This document shows positions 1 to 9,992 of a stretch of DNA of 64,000 nucleotides, in pieces. The notes under the pieces were generated by a model. The model was not told where the DNA came from and searched no databases. It worked only from the letters and a program-made list of their open reading frames with translations. Source of the DNA: Marinobacter manganoxydans MnI7-9. GTDB taxonomy: Bacteria; Pseudomonadota; Gammaproteobacteria; Pseudomonadales; Oleiphilaceae. Position 1 is the first letter of the stretch. The number at the start of each line of letters is the position of its first letter. The stretch lies in assembly GCF_000235625.1 (NCBI RefSeq), contig NZ_AGTR01000044.1, forward strand, positions 105,226-169,225. The letters run 5' to 3'. The position numbers were made by a program, and so were the translations under genes.

Positions 1-1
1 A

Positions 2-508
2 TGCGCCACTCAGCCGGCGGGCCGGCTGAGTGCCGTTGGCACCCGGATGGACGCCAGCTACCAGTTCCGGTTTTTAAACGAGGATGACATTGCGCTGTTC
101 GAGGCCTTGTTGCCCGCCATGATTGGGCCGGGTTTGCCAGAGCAGCCACAGGCCAGAAACCTGGCAATTGCCGGGACGATCGAGCGGATTGATGCCGGCA
201 TCCACAAGTTCGGACCAGCTAACCAGAAGGAACTGCGGCAACTGTTTGACCTGCTGAACTTCGGGCTCACCCGGGTGACCGTTGCCCGGGTCTGGTCCAG
301 CTGGCCGAATGTGACAACGGCGGAAGCCGACGCGTTTCTGGAGCGCTGGCGCACCAGCCGTATCGGGCTGTTCAACAACGGCTACATTGCGCTGACCAAG
401 ATCAGCAACGTGGCGTTTTATGGCTATCGGGATTTCTGGCACCTGTCCGGCTATCCCGGACCACCGCAATACGCGGTCGACGCATTGCCACAATTCCAAA
501 ACGCCTGA
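2..508 (+). CDS. Gluconate 2-dehydrogenase subunit 3-like protein, 5' partial
   Basis: The frame is open to the left edge, so the true start probably lies outside the window; an internal ATG exists at position 47. The visible part has the hydrophilic helical pattern of the small partner subunit of membrane or periplasmic GMC dehydrogenases. It includes an early LPAMIGPGLP stretch and a C-terminal WHLSGYPGPP motif, which I recall from this family. The first in-frame residues read CATQ, which could follow a lipobox just outside the window, but this cannot be checked here. The GMC oxidoreductase gene starts 28 bases downstream on the same strand, so the two are very likely one enzyme. Family placement is from memory and moderately sure. 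Confidence 0.65.
   Translation, partial: CATQPAGRLSAVGTRMDASYQFRFLNEDDIALFEALLPAMIGPGLPEQPQARNLAIAGTIERIDAGIHKFGPANQKELRQLFDLLNFGLTRVTVARVWSSWPNVTTAEADAFLERWRTSRIGLFNNGYIALTKISNVAFYGYRDFWHLSGYPGPPQYAVDALPQFQNA
7..32. repeat. Perfect 12-bp inverted repeat with 2-base spacer
   Basis: CACTCAGCCGGC is followed by GG and then its exact reverse complement. If the upstream frame is coding, the palindrome lies inside the gene. If the gene starts at 47, it lies just before the start. No T-run follows, so it is not an intrinsic terminator. Function unknown. Confidence 0.5.
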
Positions 509-536
509 TTGCCAGCTGATCTGACGGAGCACAAAC

Positions 537-2138
537 ATGTCATTGACCGATCGTATTGCCCAGGGCCTGGAATCAGGCTGGAACGTCACCGATAGCGCCC
601 TCCTGACGCAAAACCTGACCGCAGAAGCGGACGTTGTTGTTATCGGAACCGGCGCCGGTGGCGGCACCACCGCCGAGATTCTGGCCCGCAGCGGGTTGTC
701 CGTGATACTCGTGGAGGAGGGCCGGCTTTACTATCAGAAAGACTTCAAGATGGACGAGCAGACCTCCTATGCCAACCTTTACCAGGAAGGCATGAGCCGG
801 GTAACCCGGGACGGGGCAATCGCCATTTTGCAAGGCCGCTGCGTGGGCGGTTCCACCACGGTAAACTGGACTTCCAGTTTCCGGACACCGGCGCCCACGC
901 TCAATTACTGGGCCGAGCAGTTTGGCCTGGACGAACTTCGGCCGGACGCCATGGCGCCCTGGTTCGATGGCCGGGAAGAACGCCACTCCATGGCCCCGTG
1001 GCAGGTCGACCCGAACGTCAACAACGACATCTTGCGCCAGGGCTGCGAAAAACTGGGTTACAGCTGGCAGATCATTCCCCGCAATGTGAAAGGCTGCTGG
1101 AACCTGGGCTATTGCGGCGTCGGCTGCCCGACCAACGCCAAACAGGGCGCCCTGATGACCACCATTCCGGGGGCGCTCGATAACAACGCCCGGCTGTTCC
1201 ACAGCCTGCGCGCCGACCGCCTGGTAATGAACGAGGACAAGATCGACCACCTGGAAGCCTCTGCCTTTGCGGATGATGGCGTCACCCCGACCGGGATCAA
1301 GGTCACGCTCAAAGCCCGACACTTCGTGGTCGCCGCCAGCGCCATCGGCAGCCCCGGCCTGCTGCTCCGCTCCGACATCCCGGACCCGCACCAGCGGATC
1401 GGCAAGCGTTCGTTCATCCATCCGGTCAACGCCACCGTCGCCCAGATGCCTCAGCGCGTCGATCCGTTCTATGGCGCGCCCCAGTCCATCTACTCGGACG
1501 AATTCAACTTCCGAAACGGCGTCGACGGCCCGGTTGGTTACAAACTCGAGGTGCCACCGCTGCACCCGGGCATGTCCAGCGGCGTCATACCCGGCCACGG
1601 CGAAACCCAGATCAACAACATGGCCGGCCTGCCCCACATGCAGTCCGTCATCGCCCTGCTCCGGGACGGCTTCCACCCCGAAAGCCCCGGCGGCACAGTC
1701 TCCCTCCGCGACGACGGCAGTCCGGTACTGGACTACCCCGTCAGCGACTACCTCTGGAAGGGCATCCGCGAAGCCTTCCACACCATGGCCGAAATCCAGT
1801 TCGCCGCCGGTGCCGAAAAAGTCCGCCTGATGCACCTGGATTCCGACTGGTACACCAACTGGACCGACGCCAAAGCCGCCATCGACCAGCTCCCCATGGC
1901 ACCCCACCGCGTCCGCCTGTTCACCGCCCACCAGATGGGCGGCTGCGCCATGGGAAGCAATCCGCAAAACTCGGTCGTCAACGGCTTTGGTGAACACCAC
2001 CAGGTCAGCAACCTCAGCATCCACGATGCCTCGATCTTCCCCACCAGCATCGGGGCAAATCCGCAGCTGTCGGTTTACGCCCTGGCGGCACGGAACAGTA
2101 CAAGGTTGGCTCAAAGACTCTCGCGAGCAGCCAGCTAG
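537..2138 (+). CDS. GMC family FAD-dependent alcohol/sugar oxidoreductase
   Basis: This 533-residue flavoprotein has the N-terminal dinucleotide-binding signature VVIGTGAGGG (residues about 34-43), followed by a GGSTTVNW segment typical of GMC enzymes. The C-terminal half carries HQMGGCAMGS, the conserved region around the active-site histidine. No signal peptide is seen, so export, if any, would depend on the upstream partner. The gene follows the small subunit by 28 bases. The pair probably oxidises an alcohol, aldehyde or polyol and passes electrons onward. Relatives include long-chain alcohol dehydrogenases, but the substrate cannot be read from sequence. The family is certain, the substrate unknown. 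Confidence 0.88.
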   Translation: MSLTDRIAQGLESGWNVTDSALLTQNLTAEADVVVIGTGAGGGTTAEILARSGLSVILVEEGRLYYQKDFKMDEQTSYANLYQEGMSRVTRDGAIAILQGRCVGGSTTVNWTSSFRTPAPTLNYWAEQFGLDELRPDAMAPWFDGREERHSMAPWQVDPNVNNDILRQGCEKLGYSWQIIPRNVKGCWNLGYCGVGCPTNAKQGALMTTIPGALDNNARLFHSLRADRLVMNEDKIDHLEASAFADDGVTPTGIKVTLKARHFVVAASAIGSPGLLLRSDIPDPHQRIGKRSFIHPVNATVAQMPQRVDPFYGAPQSIYSDEFNFRNGVDGPVGYKLEVPPLHPGMSSGVIPGHGETQINNMAGLPHMQSVIALLRDGFHPESPGGTVSLRDDGSPVLDYPVSDYLWKGIREAFHTMAEIQFAAGAEKVRLMHLDSDWYTNWTDAKAAIDQLPMAPHRVRLFTAHQMGGCAMGSNPQNSVVNGFGEHHQVSNLSIHDASIFPTSIGANPQLSVYALAARNSTRLAQRLSRAAS

Positions 2139-2202
2139 CATTGCGCGCAGATAACAGCCCCAGTTTCCTTCGGGGAGGCTCGCACGGGGATGAAAGGGCT
2201 GG

Positions 2203-2377
2203 CTGGAAGGGCTTGTCCGGGAATGTGAGAAGCCATGGATGGCTTCGCTCAAGCGCACATGGGTGAGACAAGCGATTATGAAGCGAAGCTTCATGCGCAG
2301 GCGAACGACAGCAATCTGTGATTGCTGGCCGGACCCCGAAGGGGTGCTTGTAGCGTTTCCCGGACAAGCCCTTCCAG
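2203..2377. repeat. Intergenic hairpin repeat, copy 1 (expanded form)
   Basis: This element fills most of the 343-base gap between the GMC gene and coaD. Its outer arms, 2203-2223 and 2357-2377, are a perfect 21-bp inverted repeat. The 133-base core begins TGTG and ends AGCGT, like the two other copies at 11.7 and 14.1 kb, and contains GCCATGGATGGC and CAAGCG. Here the core is about 75 bases longer than in the other copies. The extra DNA contains small hairpins such as TGAAGC/GCTTCA, AGCAAT/ATTGCT and ACCCC/GGGGT. The arm sequence is unrelated to the arms of the other copies. No protein-coding signal is seen. Confidence 0.75.
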
Positions 2378-2412
2378 TCGGCCCCACCACATAGCCGACA
2401 TGCACGACCTGA

Positions 2413-2958
<546 letters not shown>

Positions 2959-2970
2959 AGCTGAACTAAC

Positions 2971-2999
2971 AAAAAAGCCCCGACCAGCGGGGCTTTTTT
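2971..2999. terminator. Bidirectional intrinsic terminator between coaD and the DUF945 gene
   Basis: A6, the stem GCCCCG/CGGGGC with loop ACCAG, and T6 sit between two convergent genes. The A-run and T-run let it work in both directions. Confidence 0.92.
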
Positions 3000-3019
3000 A
3001 TGGCAATGAAGCAGCGGCG

Positions 3020-4309
3020 TCAAAGCAACGGCGGCAAAGGAATTTCCACACCGTTCACGTCCAGCACAAGATCTTTCATACTGGCATCAAGCACCAGACT
3101 GTCACCCTGCTCTACCAGCAGCCCCTGCTTTATCAGCGGTGCCAGCTGTAACCGGAATTCCGGGTATTCCTCCGCGAGCGCGACGGGCAGACTGAGATCC
3201 ATTTTGCCGGTCAACTGCTGCATCACCATCAGCATTTCTGCTTTCTGATCCGCCGTCAGCTCCGGATGGGCGATCCGGGCGCTGCCTTCTATCACACCCT
3301 CCGGGGTGGTCACCGTCAGCTCTGGAAAACCAACCGAGAACCCGGCTGCTGCCAAATCCCGAACGGCGGCATTCACCTGCTGCATGGCGGCCATCTGCTG
3401 CTCAAACTGCTGGGGACCGCCAGAGGCCTGAGTGATAGCCAGCGCCTGCATGGATGAAAGGCTCTCGGTCAGGTTGCTCCAGGCCGCCACATCCAGCCCG
3501 GACAATGCGAACACCAGTCTCTGGGGACCATAACGCTCATCGGCCGTTGAAACGCCAGCGACCTCGAACGTCATTCGTGAATCCAGGCGCTCACCATCGT
3601 TGACCGGCTCGCTGCTGCTAAGAACCGAAATCCCCTGAAGCATGAAGGGGGCTTCCGCCGCCGGGGTCACAGCAACCGATTCCACCGCAATCTCGCCGGA
3701 GCCGGTCCAGACCTCACCGGTCAGATGACTCATGGTTTGCTCGAGGCGGAAGTCGCTGACCTGGATATCCAGGTCCGGACCGGACAGGGTTACTCCCGGC
3801 CAGACCATCAAGGCATCGGCCTGAGAACCGGCCTCACTGACCTCAATTCTTGCCAAGCCGCCACTTGAGGCCAGGGTCTCCCCGGTATCCGGGTCCGTCA
3901 GGGTCATCTGGGGCGCTTCGAGTTCGAGAACAGCGGTACCCCAGAGACGGGTTTCCAGGGTCAGCTTCGGCTCCTCACCGGAGAACCAGTCGCTATCGCC
4001 GGCGGCCCAGCCATCCTCGGGCTGGAAATCCATCAGGCTGCCGGTCACGCCATGGGTCACATTGGCCCGGTAGGCAAGCTTCTGGGATTCACCGGTTTCC
4101 GGATTGATCAGGTTCACCGAACCTCTGAAACGGGCCCCGAGAATACCTCTCTCATAGTTATCCGTTTCCATGCGAAGGAAGGGTTGTGCATCGTTCACCT
4201 CCGCTGTTGCCTGGTGCCACTGCTGCTCAGTTACGTATCCCACGACCCAGGGCAGGCCGCCCGCTACAGCCAGCACACCAGCGCCGGCAATCATCCATTT
4301 GGTGTTCAA
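3020..4309 (-). CDS. DUF945 (YdgA-like) family protein
   Basis: This 429-residue protein has a single N-terminal hydrophobic segment (about residues 5-25) and a long, mostly beta-rich periplasmic-type domain. Its early YERGILGARFRG region and its overall shape match the DUF945/YdgA family, which is thought to sit in the inner membrane facing the periplasm. The molecular function of that family is not known to me. It lies 22 bases downstream of ppk1 on the same strand and may be cotranscribed with it. It ends at the bidirectional terminator shared with coaD. Confidence 0.8.
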   Translation of the reverse strand: MNTKWMIAGAGVLAVAGGLPWVVGYVTEQQWHQATAEVNDAQPFLRMETDNYERGILGARFRGSVNLINPETGESQKLAYRANVTHGVTGSLMDFQPEDGWAAGDSDWFSGEEPKLTLETRLWGTAVLELEAPQMTLTDPDTGETLASSGGLARIEVSEAGSQADALMVWPGVTLSGPDLDIQVSDFRLEQTMSHLTGEVWTGSGEIAVESVAVTPAAEAPFMLQGISVLSSSEPVNDGERLDSRMTFEVAGVSTADERYGPQRLVFALSGLDVAAWSNLTESLSSMQALAITQASGGPQQFEQQMAAMQQVNAAVRDLAAAGFSVGFPELTVTTPEGVIEGSARIAHPELTADQKAEMLMVMQQLTGKMDLSLPVALAEEYPEFRLQLAPLIKQGLLVEQGDSLVLDASMKDLVLDVNGVEIPLPPLL

Positions 4310-4331
4310 ACAACTTTCTCCAGTTCGGGAA

Positions 4332-6473
4332 TCAGGTTTTTCCGGTCAGCCGTTCAAGCAACACCAATTGTGAGGCAAGGCGCTCTTCACCTTCTGCGGG
4401 CTGGTTCTGAATATAACTGCCGTCCGGTTGCAGTACCCAGGACTGGCAATTGTCGGCCAGGTAGGTATCCAGATCTTCTCTGACCCGGGCGGCAAGATCA
4501 GGATCGTCCAGGGGGAAAGCGGTTTCCACCCGGCTGAGCAGGTTCCGTTCCATACCATCGGCACTCGAACAGTACACATCCGGGCGGCCATTGTTGCCAA
4601 AGTAGTAGACACGGGTGTGCTCCAGGAAGCGGCCAATGATCGACCTCACCCGAATATTCTCCGAGAGGCCCGGCACCTCCGGGCGCAGGCAACAGATACC
4701 GCGGATAATCAGATCGATTTTCACACCCGCCTGGGAGGCCCGGTAAAGCGCCTTGATCAGCTGGATCTCGGTGAGCGCATTGAACTTGAAGATAATCCGG
4801 CCTTTCTCGCCATAGCCGGCCTCGCGTTCAATCAGGCTGAGCAGGCGCGAGTGCAGGGTGAATGGCGAGTGGAAAAGCTTCTTGATCTTCAGAGCCTTGC
4901 CCATGCCCGTCAGCTGCTGGAACAGCTTGTTGACGTCGTCGCCGATGGATTCGTCGCAGGTCATGAAGCTGTAGTCGGTATACAGACGGGCATTGCCCGC
5001 GTGGTAGTTACCGGTGCCCAGGTGGACATAACGGCGCAGCCGCCCTTCTTCACGACGGACAATCAGGATCATCTTGGCGTGGGTCTTGTAGCCGACCACG
5101 CCGTACACCACGATCACCCCGGCCTCCTGCAGCCGGCTGGCCAGCTCCAGGTTCTCGGCCTCGCTGAAACGGGCCCGCAGCTCGATGACGGCGGTCACCT
5201 CTTTACCACGGCGCGCGGCATCCGCCAGGGCTTCGACGATTTCCGAATCGGCGCCGGTACGGTAGAGGGTCTGTCGAATCGCCAGAACCTGGGGGTCCTT
5301 GGCGGCCTGGCGCAGCAGATCCACCACCGGGCTGAAATTCTCATAGGGATGCAGCAGCAGGATCGGACGCTTGCGGATGGCGTCGAACATCGATTCCTTG
5401 CTGCGGATCTGCTTGGGGATCGACGGCGAAAAGCCGGAATAGGTGAGGTCCGGCCGGTCCACCAGCCCACCGACCGCCATCAGCCGGGTCAGGTTGACCG
5501 GGCCATGCACCTGGTAAAGATCCCGCTCGGTCAGACCGAACTCCTTGAGCAGGAACTGCACCAGTTCTTCCGGGCAGTTGTCAGCAACCTCCAGGCGCAC
5601 CCCGTCACCAAACCGGCGGCTAAGCAACTCACCACGCAGGGCCGAGGCAAGGTCCTCCAGGTCGTCCTCAAGCTCAAGGTCGGCGTTACGGGTCAGCCGG
5701 AACTGGTAGCAGCCTTTCACTTCCATGCCGGGGAAGAGTTCATCGGCATGGGCGTGGATCATGGACGACAGGAACACCAGGTTCTCGCCACCACTGCAGA
5801 CATCATCGGGCAGCCGCACCAGACGCGGAAGCGAACGAGGAGCCGGCACAATCGCCATGCCGGTTTCCCGGCCGAAGGCGTCCTTGCCATCCAGTTCCAC
5901 GATAAAGTTCAGGCTCTTGTTCACCAGGCGTGGAAACGGGTGGGAGGGATCCAACCCGATGGGGCTGACCACCGGCAGGATCTCCTCCTCGAAATAAGTG
6001 CGCACCCACTCCGCCTGCTCCGGCGTCCACTCCCGGCGCCGGACAAAGTGGATGTTCTGCTCTTCCATCTCGGGAATCAGAACATTGTTCAGTATGTCGT
6101 ACTGCTCGCGGATGTACTCGTGAGCAACACGGCTGATTTCCGCCAGTGCCTGGTCCGGCATCATGCCATCGGCACCGATGGTTTCACGACCGTATTTCAT
6201 CTGCTGCCGCAGACCGGCAACACGGATTTCGAAGAACTCATCCATGTTGCTGCTGAAGATGCAGCAGAAAATCAGACGGTTGATCAACGGGTGGGTCGTA
6301 TCCAGCGCCTGCTTGAGTACCCGGTAATTGAACTGCAGCTGGCTCAGTTCGCGGTTAAAGTAGTTTTCATTGGCATCCAGGTTGATCTCCTCACCAACCG
6401 GGGGCACATCCACCGGCGCAGGCACACTCCGGTCATCCCCTGCCGTCTGATTCTTCGCCGTTTCCGTTGTCAT
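4332..6473 (-). CDS. ppk1: Polyphosphate kinase 1
   Basis: Ppk1 reversibly polymerises the terminal phosphate of ATP into polyphosphate. The 713-residue protein has the usual N-terminal NYFNRELSQLQFNYRVL region, and the phosphohistidine in YKTHAKM is at residue 465. Conserved HLGTGNYH and IIRGICCLRP segments follow. A repeat-rich antisense frame across the gene is a GC-bias shadow. hemB lies 49 bases upstream on the same strand, an order also seen in pseudomonads. Together with phoBR, pit and phoD it makes the window rich in phosphate genes. No Pho box was seen directly upstream. Confidence 0.97.
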   Translation of the reverse strand: MTTETAKNQTAGDDRSVPAPVDVPPVGEEINLDANENYFNRELSQLQFNYRVLKQALDTTHPLINRLIFCCIFSSNMDEFFEIRVAGLRQQMKYGRETIGADGMMPDQALAEISRVAHEYIREQYDILNNVLIPEMEEQNIHFVRRREWTPEQAEWVRTYFEEEILPVVSPIGLDPSHPFPRLVNKSLNFIVELDGKDAFGRETGMAIVPAPRSLPRLVRLPDDVCSGGENLVFLSSMIHAHADELFPGMEVKGCYQFRLTRNADLELEDDLEDLASALRGELLSRRFGDGVRLEVADNCPEELVQFLLKEFGLTERDLYQVHGPVNLTRLMAVGGLVDRPDLTYSGFSPSIPKQIRSKESMFDAIRKRPILLLHPYENFSPVVDLLRQAAKDPQVLAIRQTLYRTGADSEIVEALADAARRGKEVTAVIELRARFSEAENLELASRLQEAGVIVVYGVVGYKTHAKMILIVRREEGRLRRYVHLGTGNYHAGNARLYTDYSFMTCDESIGDDVNKLFQQLTGMGKALKIKKLFHSPFTLHSRLLSLIEREAGYGEKGRIIFKFNALTEIQLIKALYRASQAGVKIDLIIRGICCLRPEVPGLSENIRVRSIIGRFLEHTRVYYFGNNGRPDVYCSSADGMERNLLSRVETAFPLDDPDLAARVREDLDTYLADNCQSWVLQPDGSYIQNQPAEGEERLASQLVLLERLTGKT

Positions 6474-6493
6474 GATTCCTCGATTCCAGTGTG

Positions 6494-6511
6494 TTCGCCA
6501 CTGCTGGCGAA
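6494..6511. other. Short hairpin between hemB and ppk1
   Basis: TTCGCCA/TGGCGAA form a perfect 7-bp stem with a 4-base loop, 20 bases before the ppk1 start. No T-run follows in the direction of the genes, so a terminator is unlikely. It may affect ppk1 translation or mRNA processing, but nothing proves this. Confidence 0.45.
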
Positions 6512-6522
6512 TGATTTTGGCC

Positions 6523-7683
<1,161 letters not shown>

Positions 7684-8706
7684 TTACCGTATCGAATCCA
7701 GCGCCTCGGCTCGAACCTGTTCGGTTTCATTGAAGTGGCTGGCCCTCAGACGCTCCAGCGCCTGTTGACGTTCCGGCTCGGCAAGCCCGGGGGACAATAG
7801 CCGGTCCCGCTCCTGTGAATAGACTTGCCAGCGGCGGTCCCAGTTCTTTTGTTCCTCCTCAAGGCGGGCCAGCCTGTCCGCCGCGGCTTCCCCAAAGGCC
7901 TCCTGACGCCAGGCCTCGAGCGCCCGGGGATCATCCGCCAGCTCCCGGCGCACCTGTTCATAGTCTGCAAACCGTCGGGTCTCCTCCCTGGCCTTGCGGA
8001 GCGGCTCCGGCAAGGCAGACTCGGCCTGGCGAAGAGCTTCTGCTTTCTGCTCATCGGTCAGGCTGTCATTGCTTGCGATCCTGAGTTTTTCGATCTGGAA
8101 GCGGTCGACTGCCTCATCGTCAGCAAAGAAAGCGGCGGCGGTATCGGCATCAAGCCAGGTCCGCCGCAGTGCCTGGATCTCTGCCATCCTTCGCTGCATC
8201 TCACCCGCGCCAAGCCCGGACACCTCACCATAGCTTTGTTCCAGCTCAGAAACCGCAAGTTTGTATTCCAGGTAGTTTCCAAGGGTTACCAGGGCCTGGG
8301 ATCTCGCTGGCTCTTCCAGGCCCGACAGCGCCGCTTCAATGCGCGCCACCAACGCTTGCAGCGATTCCTCTCCCAGGGCTGACAGGAAATACTCGAACAG
8401 CTGTCGCAGATGCGGGGTCGGGACAAGATTGCCGAACCTGTCCGTTCGGGCCCAACCATCCGGGACCGAGGTGCCGGCCAGCGAGGCTGGCAACTGCTCG
8501 GGAACACGGACCGTGGAAGCGTTGTTTACCAGGTCGGAGGGCGCAGAAGAGGCCGCCCCCTTGTTCAGTGATTTCAGAGACTCATCAACAGGCGCCGATA
8601 CGACCGGCTCACCCTCGGCAGCCGGATCTGTCGTCATCAGCCAGAAGCTGACAACAGCTGCTATGATCAGTAGCAAAACAAGGAAAAGATGGATTCGGCG
8701 CTTCAT
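7684..8706 (-). CDS. lifO: Lipase-specific foldase (lipase chaperone)
   Basis: The protein (340 residues from the ATG at 8706; an upstream in-frame GTG lies at 8712) has an N-terminal membrane anchor at about residues 8-26, then a Pro/Ala/Ser-rich linker and a helical domain. SLAGTSVPDGW and RQLFEYFLSALGE correspond to the foldase signature RxxFDYFLSALGE, here with Glu for Asp. Family members fold secreted lipases in the periplasm and are normally encoded next to their lipase. No lipase gene is adjacent here, so its client must lie elsewhere. The foldase family is clear. Confidence 0.88.
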   Translation of the reverse strand: MKRRIHLFLVLLLIIAAVVSFWLMTTDPAAEGEPVVSAPVDESLKSLNKGAASSAPSDLVNNASTVRVPEQLPASLAGTSVPDGWARTDRFGNLVPTPHLRQLFEYFLSALGEESLQALVARIEAALSGLEEPARSQALVTLGNYLEYKLAVSELEQSYGEVSGLGAGEMQRRMAEIQALRRTWLDADTAAAFFADDEAVDRFQIEKLRIASNDSLTDEQKAEALRQAESALPEPLRKAREETRRFADYEQVRRELADDPRALEAWRQEAFGEAAADRLARLEEEQKNWDRRWQVYSQERDRLLSPGLAEPERQQALERLRASHFNETEQVRAEALDSIR

Positions 8707-8814
8707 TACCACACAGGAGTCCAGATTACGGGTGACTGGCGATTTGCCCGGGCTAACGGCGCAAAATGATAATGAACGAGGATAAACGACGCTGACAGGT
8801 CATACCGAGACAGG

Positions 8815-8850
8815 GATCAAAAACGGAGCCGGGGCGAAGCGCCCCGGACT
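8815..8850 (-). terminator. Intrinsic terminator downstream of the SutA-like gene
   Basis: CCGGGGCG/CGCCCCGG form an 8-bp stem with a 3-base loop. On the minus strand they are followed by CTCCGTTTTTG. This fits termination of the small gene ending at 8864. Confidence 0.8.
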
Positions 8851-8863
8851 GCCGTCTGAACGT

Positions 8864-9085
8864 TCAGAGGGAGCGGTTGTTAAAACCCACTTCCACCTTG
8901 CGAGGTGTATCAGAACGGAAGGAGGTATCTACTTCCTGGATCCTTCCGCCCTGGCTCAGGAACGCTTCGATGTCTGCCTGCAACTGTGCGCGAACGCGGG
9001 CACGGCCGGCGATGGAATGGTTGTCGTCACTGTCGCTGGTCCAGCTTCCGGACTGCTCCAGGTTGCTTTCGTCGAATTCACTCAT
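8864..9085 (-). CDS. Small SutA-like transcription-associated protein
   Basis: This is a 73-residue acidic protein. An unstructured N-terminus rich in Asp and Ser is followed by a short helix and the tail AFLSQGGRIQEVD...DTPRKVE. The pattern (F)LSxGGxxQ(E)(I/V) then DPPRK-like residues resembles the C-terminal region of Pseudomonas SutA, an RNA polymerase-binding protein of slow-growing cells, as I remember it. SutA is about 105 residues with a longer acidic arm, so this one would be a short version. GGAG lies eight bases before the ATG and a terminator follows. The similarity is from memory and was not tested by alignment. Confidence 0.6.
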   Translation of the reverse strand: MSEFDESNLEQSGSWTSDSDDNHSIAGRARVRAQLQADIEAFLSQGGRIQEVDTSFRSDTPRKVEVGFNNRSL

Positions 9086-9324
9086 GATCTTTTCTCCATC
9101 AACGAAAACAGATGGTCGAGTGCTGCGACCCCGCAGGGAACCTCACTCCGTATCGACGAAAGACCGCCTGCGGCTTCGTCTTGGCGTCTTTATAATCTGC
9201 TTTTCGTGACCACGCTATTTATTGGCAACGACTTTTTTGTAAATTTTTGTAAATCACAACAAACAATTGAATTACATGCGAAAATTTTATATTCGTCTGT
9301 AGATCAAAAAATTGACAGAAAGAA

Positions 9325-9338
9325 TGAATAGTGATTCA
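9325..9338. promoter_or_regulatory. Possible TetR operator upstream of the TetR gene
   Basis: TGAAT-AGTG-ATTCA is a short inverted repeat 20 bases before the regulator start, inside AT-rich DNA and just after a TTGACA hexamer (9313-9318). TetR proteins often bind such palindromes in their own promoters. The site is short and could be chance. Confidence 0.3.
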
Positions 9339-9357
9339 CTGCTTATAGGGAGCCCGA

Positions 9358-9990
9358 ATGGCCTATCGAGAAACGGAAAAAATGCGCCAGCGCAAGGCGG
9401 AGGCGCGCAAACGGATTGTGGACTGCACTTATCAGTGCGTGGCCGAAGGCGGTTTTCGAAGCGCGCGGGTTACCCGGATCGCCGGGCTGGCCGGCGTTGC
9501 CACAGGAACTATCTACCGGCACTTCGAGTCCAGAGAGGACCTGTTCGCCGAGATTTTCCGGCTGGCAACCCAGCGGGAGGTCGACAAGGTCGCCGAAGCT
9601 CTGGCCTCCGATGGCAACGCCGCCGAGCGGCTTGAGCGGGCACTCAGACAATTTGCCGAGCGGGCACTGAAAGGCCCGCAAATGGCCTGGTCACTGATCG
9701 CCGAGCCGGTGGACCCGAAAGTGGAAGAAGAACGACTGGCATACCGCAAGGCGTACGCCAACCTGTTCGAAAAAGCGATCCGCGAAGGCATTGAAGAAGG
9801 ATGCATCCCGGATCAGGACGCTCGCCAAAGCAGCACCTGCCTGGTGGGCGCCATAGCGGAAAGCCTGGTTGGCCCCCTGTCACCGACACAGACCAGCCAG
9901 GCCACCAGCACAACAGAAGACAACAATGACCCGCTGGTCAATTCCATCATCTGCTTTTGTATGCAGGGGTTGACCGGCACCAGGAGGTAG
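9358..9990 (+). CDS. TetR family transcriptional regulator
   Basis: The 210-residue protein has an N-terminal TetR helix-turn-helix (about residues 14-60): RITRIAGLAGVATGTIYRHFESREDLFAEI-type spacing, seen here as VTRIAGLAGVATGTIYRHF. A divergent all-helical ligand domain follows. A possible operator lies just upstream. The aidB-like acyl-CoA dehydrogenase starts 2 bases after its stop, so the two form an operon and the regulator probably responds to an acyl-CoA or related compound. The ligand is unknown. Confidence 0.93.
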   Translation: MAYRETEKMRQRKAEARKRIVDCTYQCVAEGGFRSARVTRIAGLAGVATGTIYRHFESREDLFAEIFRLATQREVDKVAEALASDGNAAERLERALRQFAERALKGPQMAWSLIAEPVDPKVEEERLAYRKAYANLFEKAIREGIEEGCIPDQDARQSSTCLVGAIAESLVGPLSPTQTSQATSTTEDNNDPLVNSIICFCMQGLTGTRR

Positions 9991-9992
9991 CT

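Noticed and set aside
573-2405. Long antisense open frame (610 codons) opposite the GMC gene
   Set aside because: It arises from GC-rich third positions of the real gene; the translation has no family motif.
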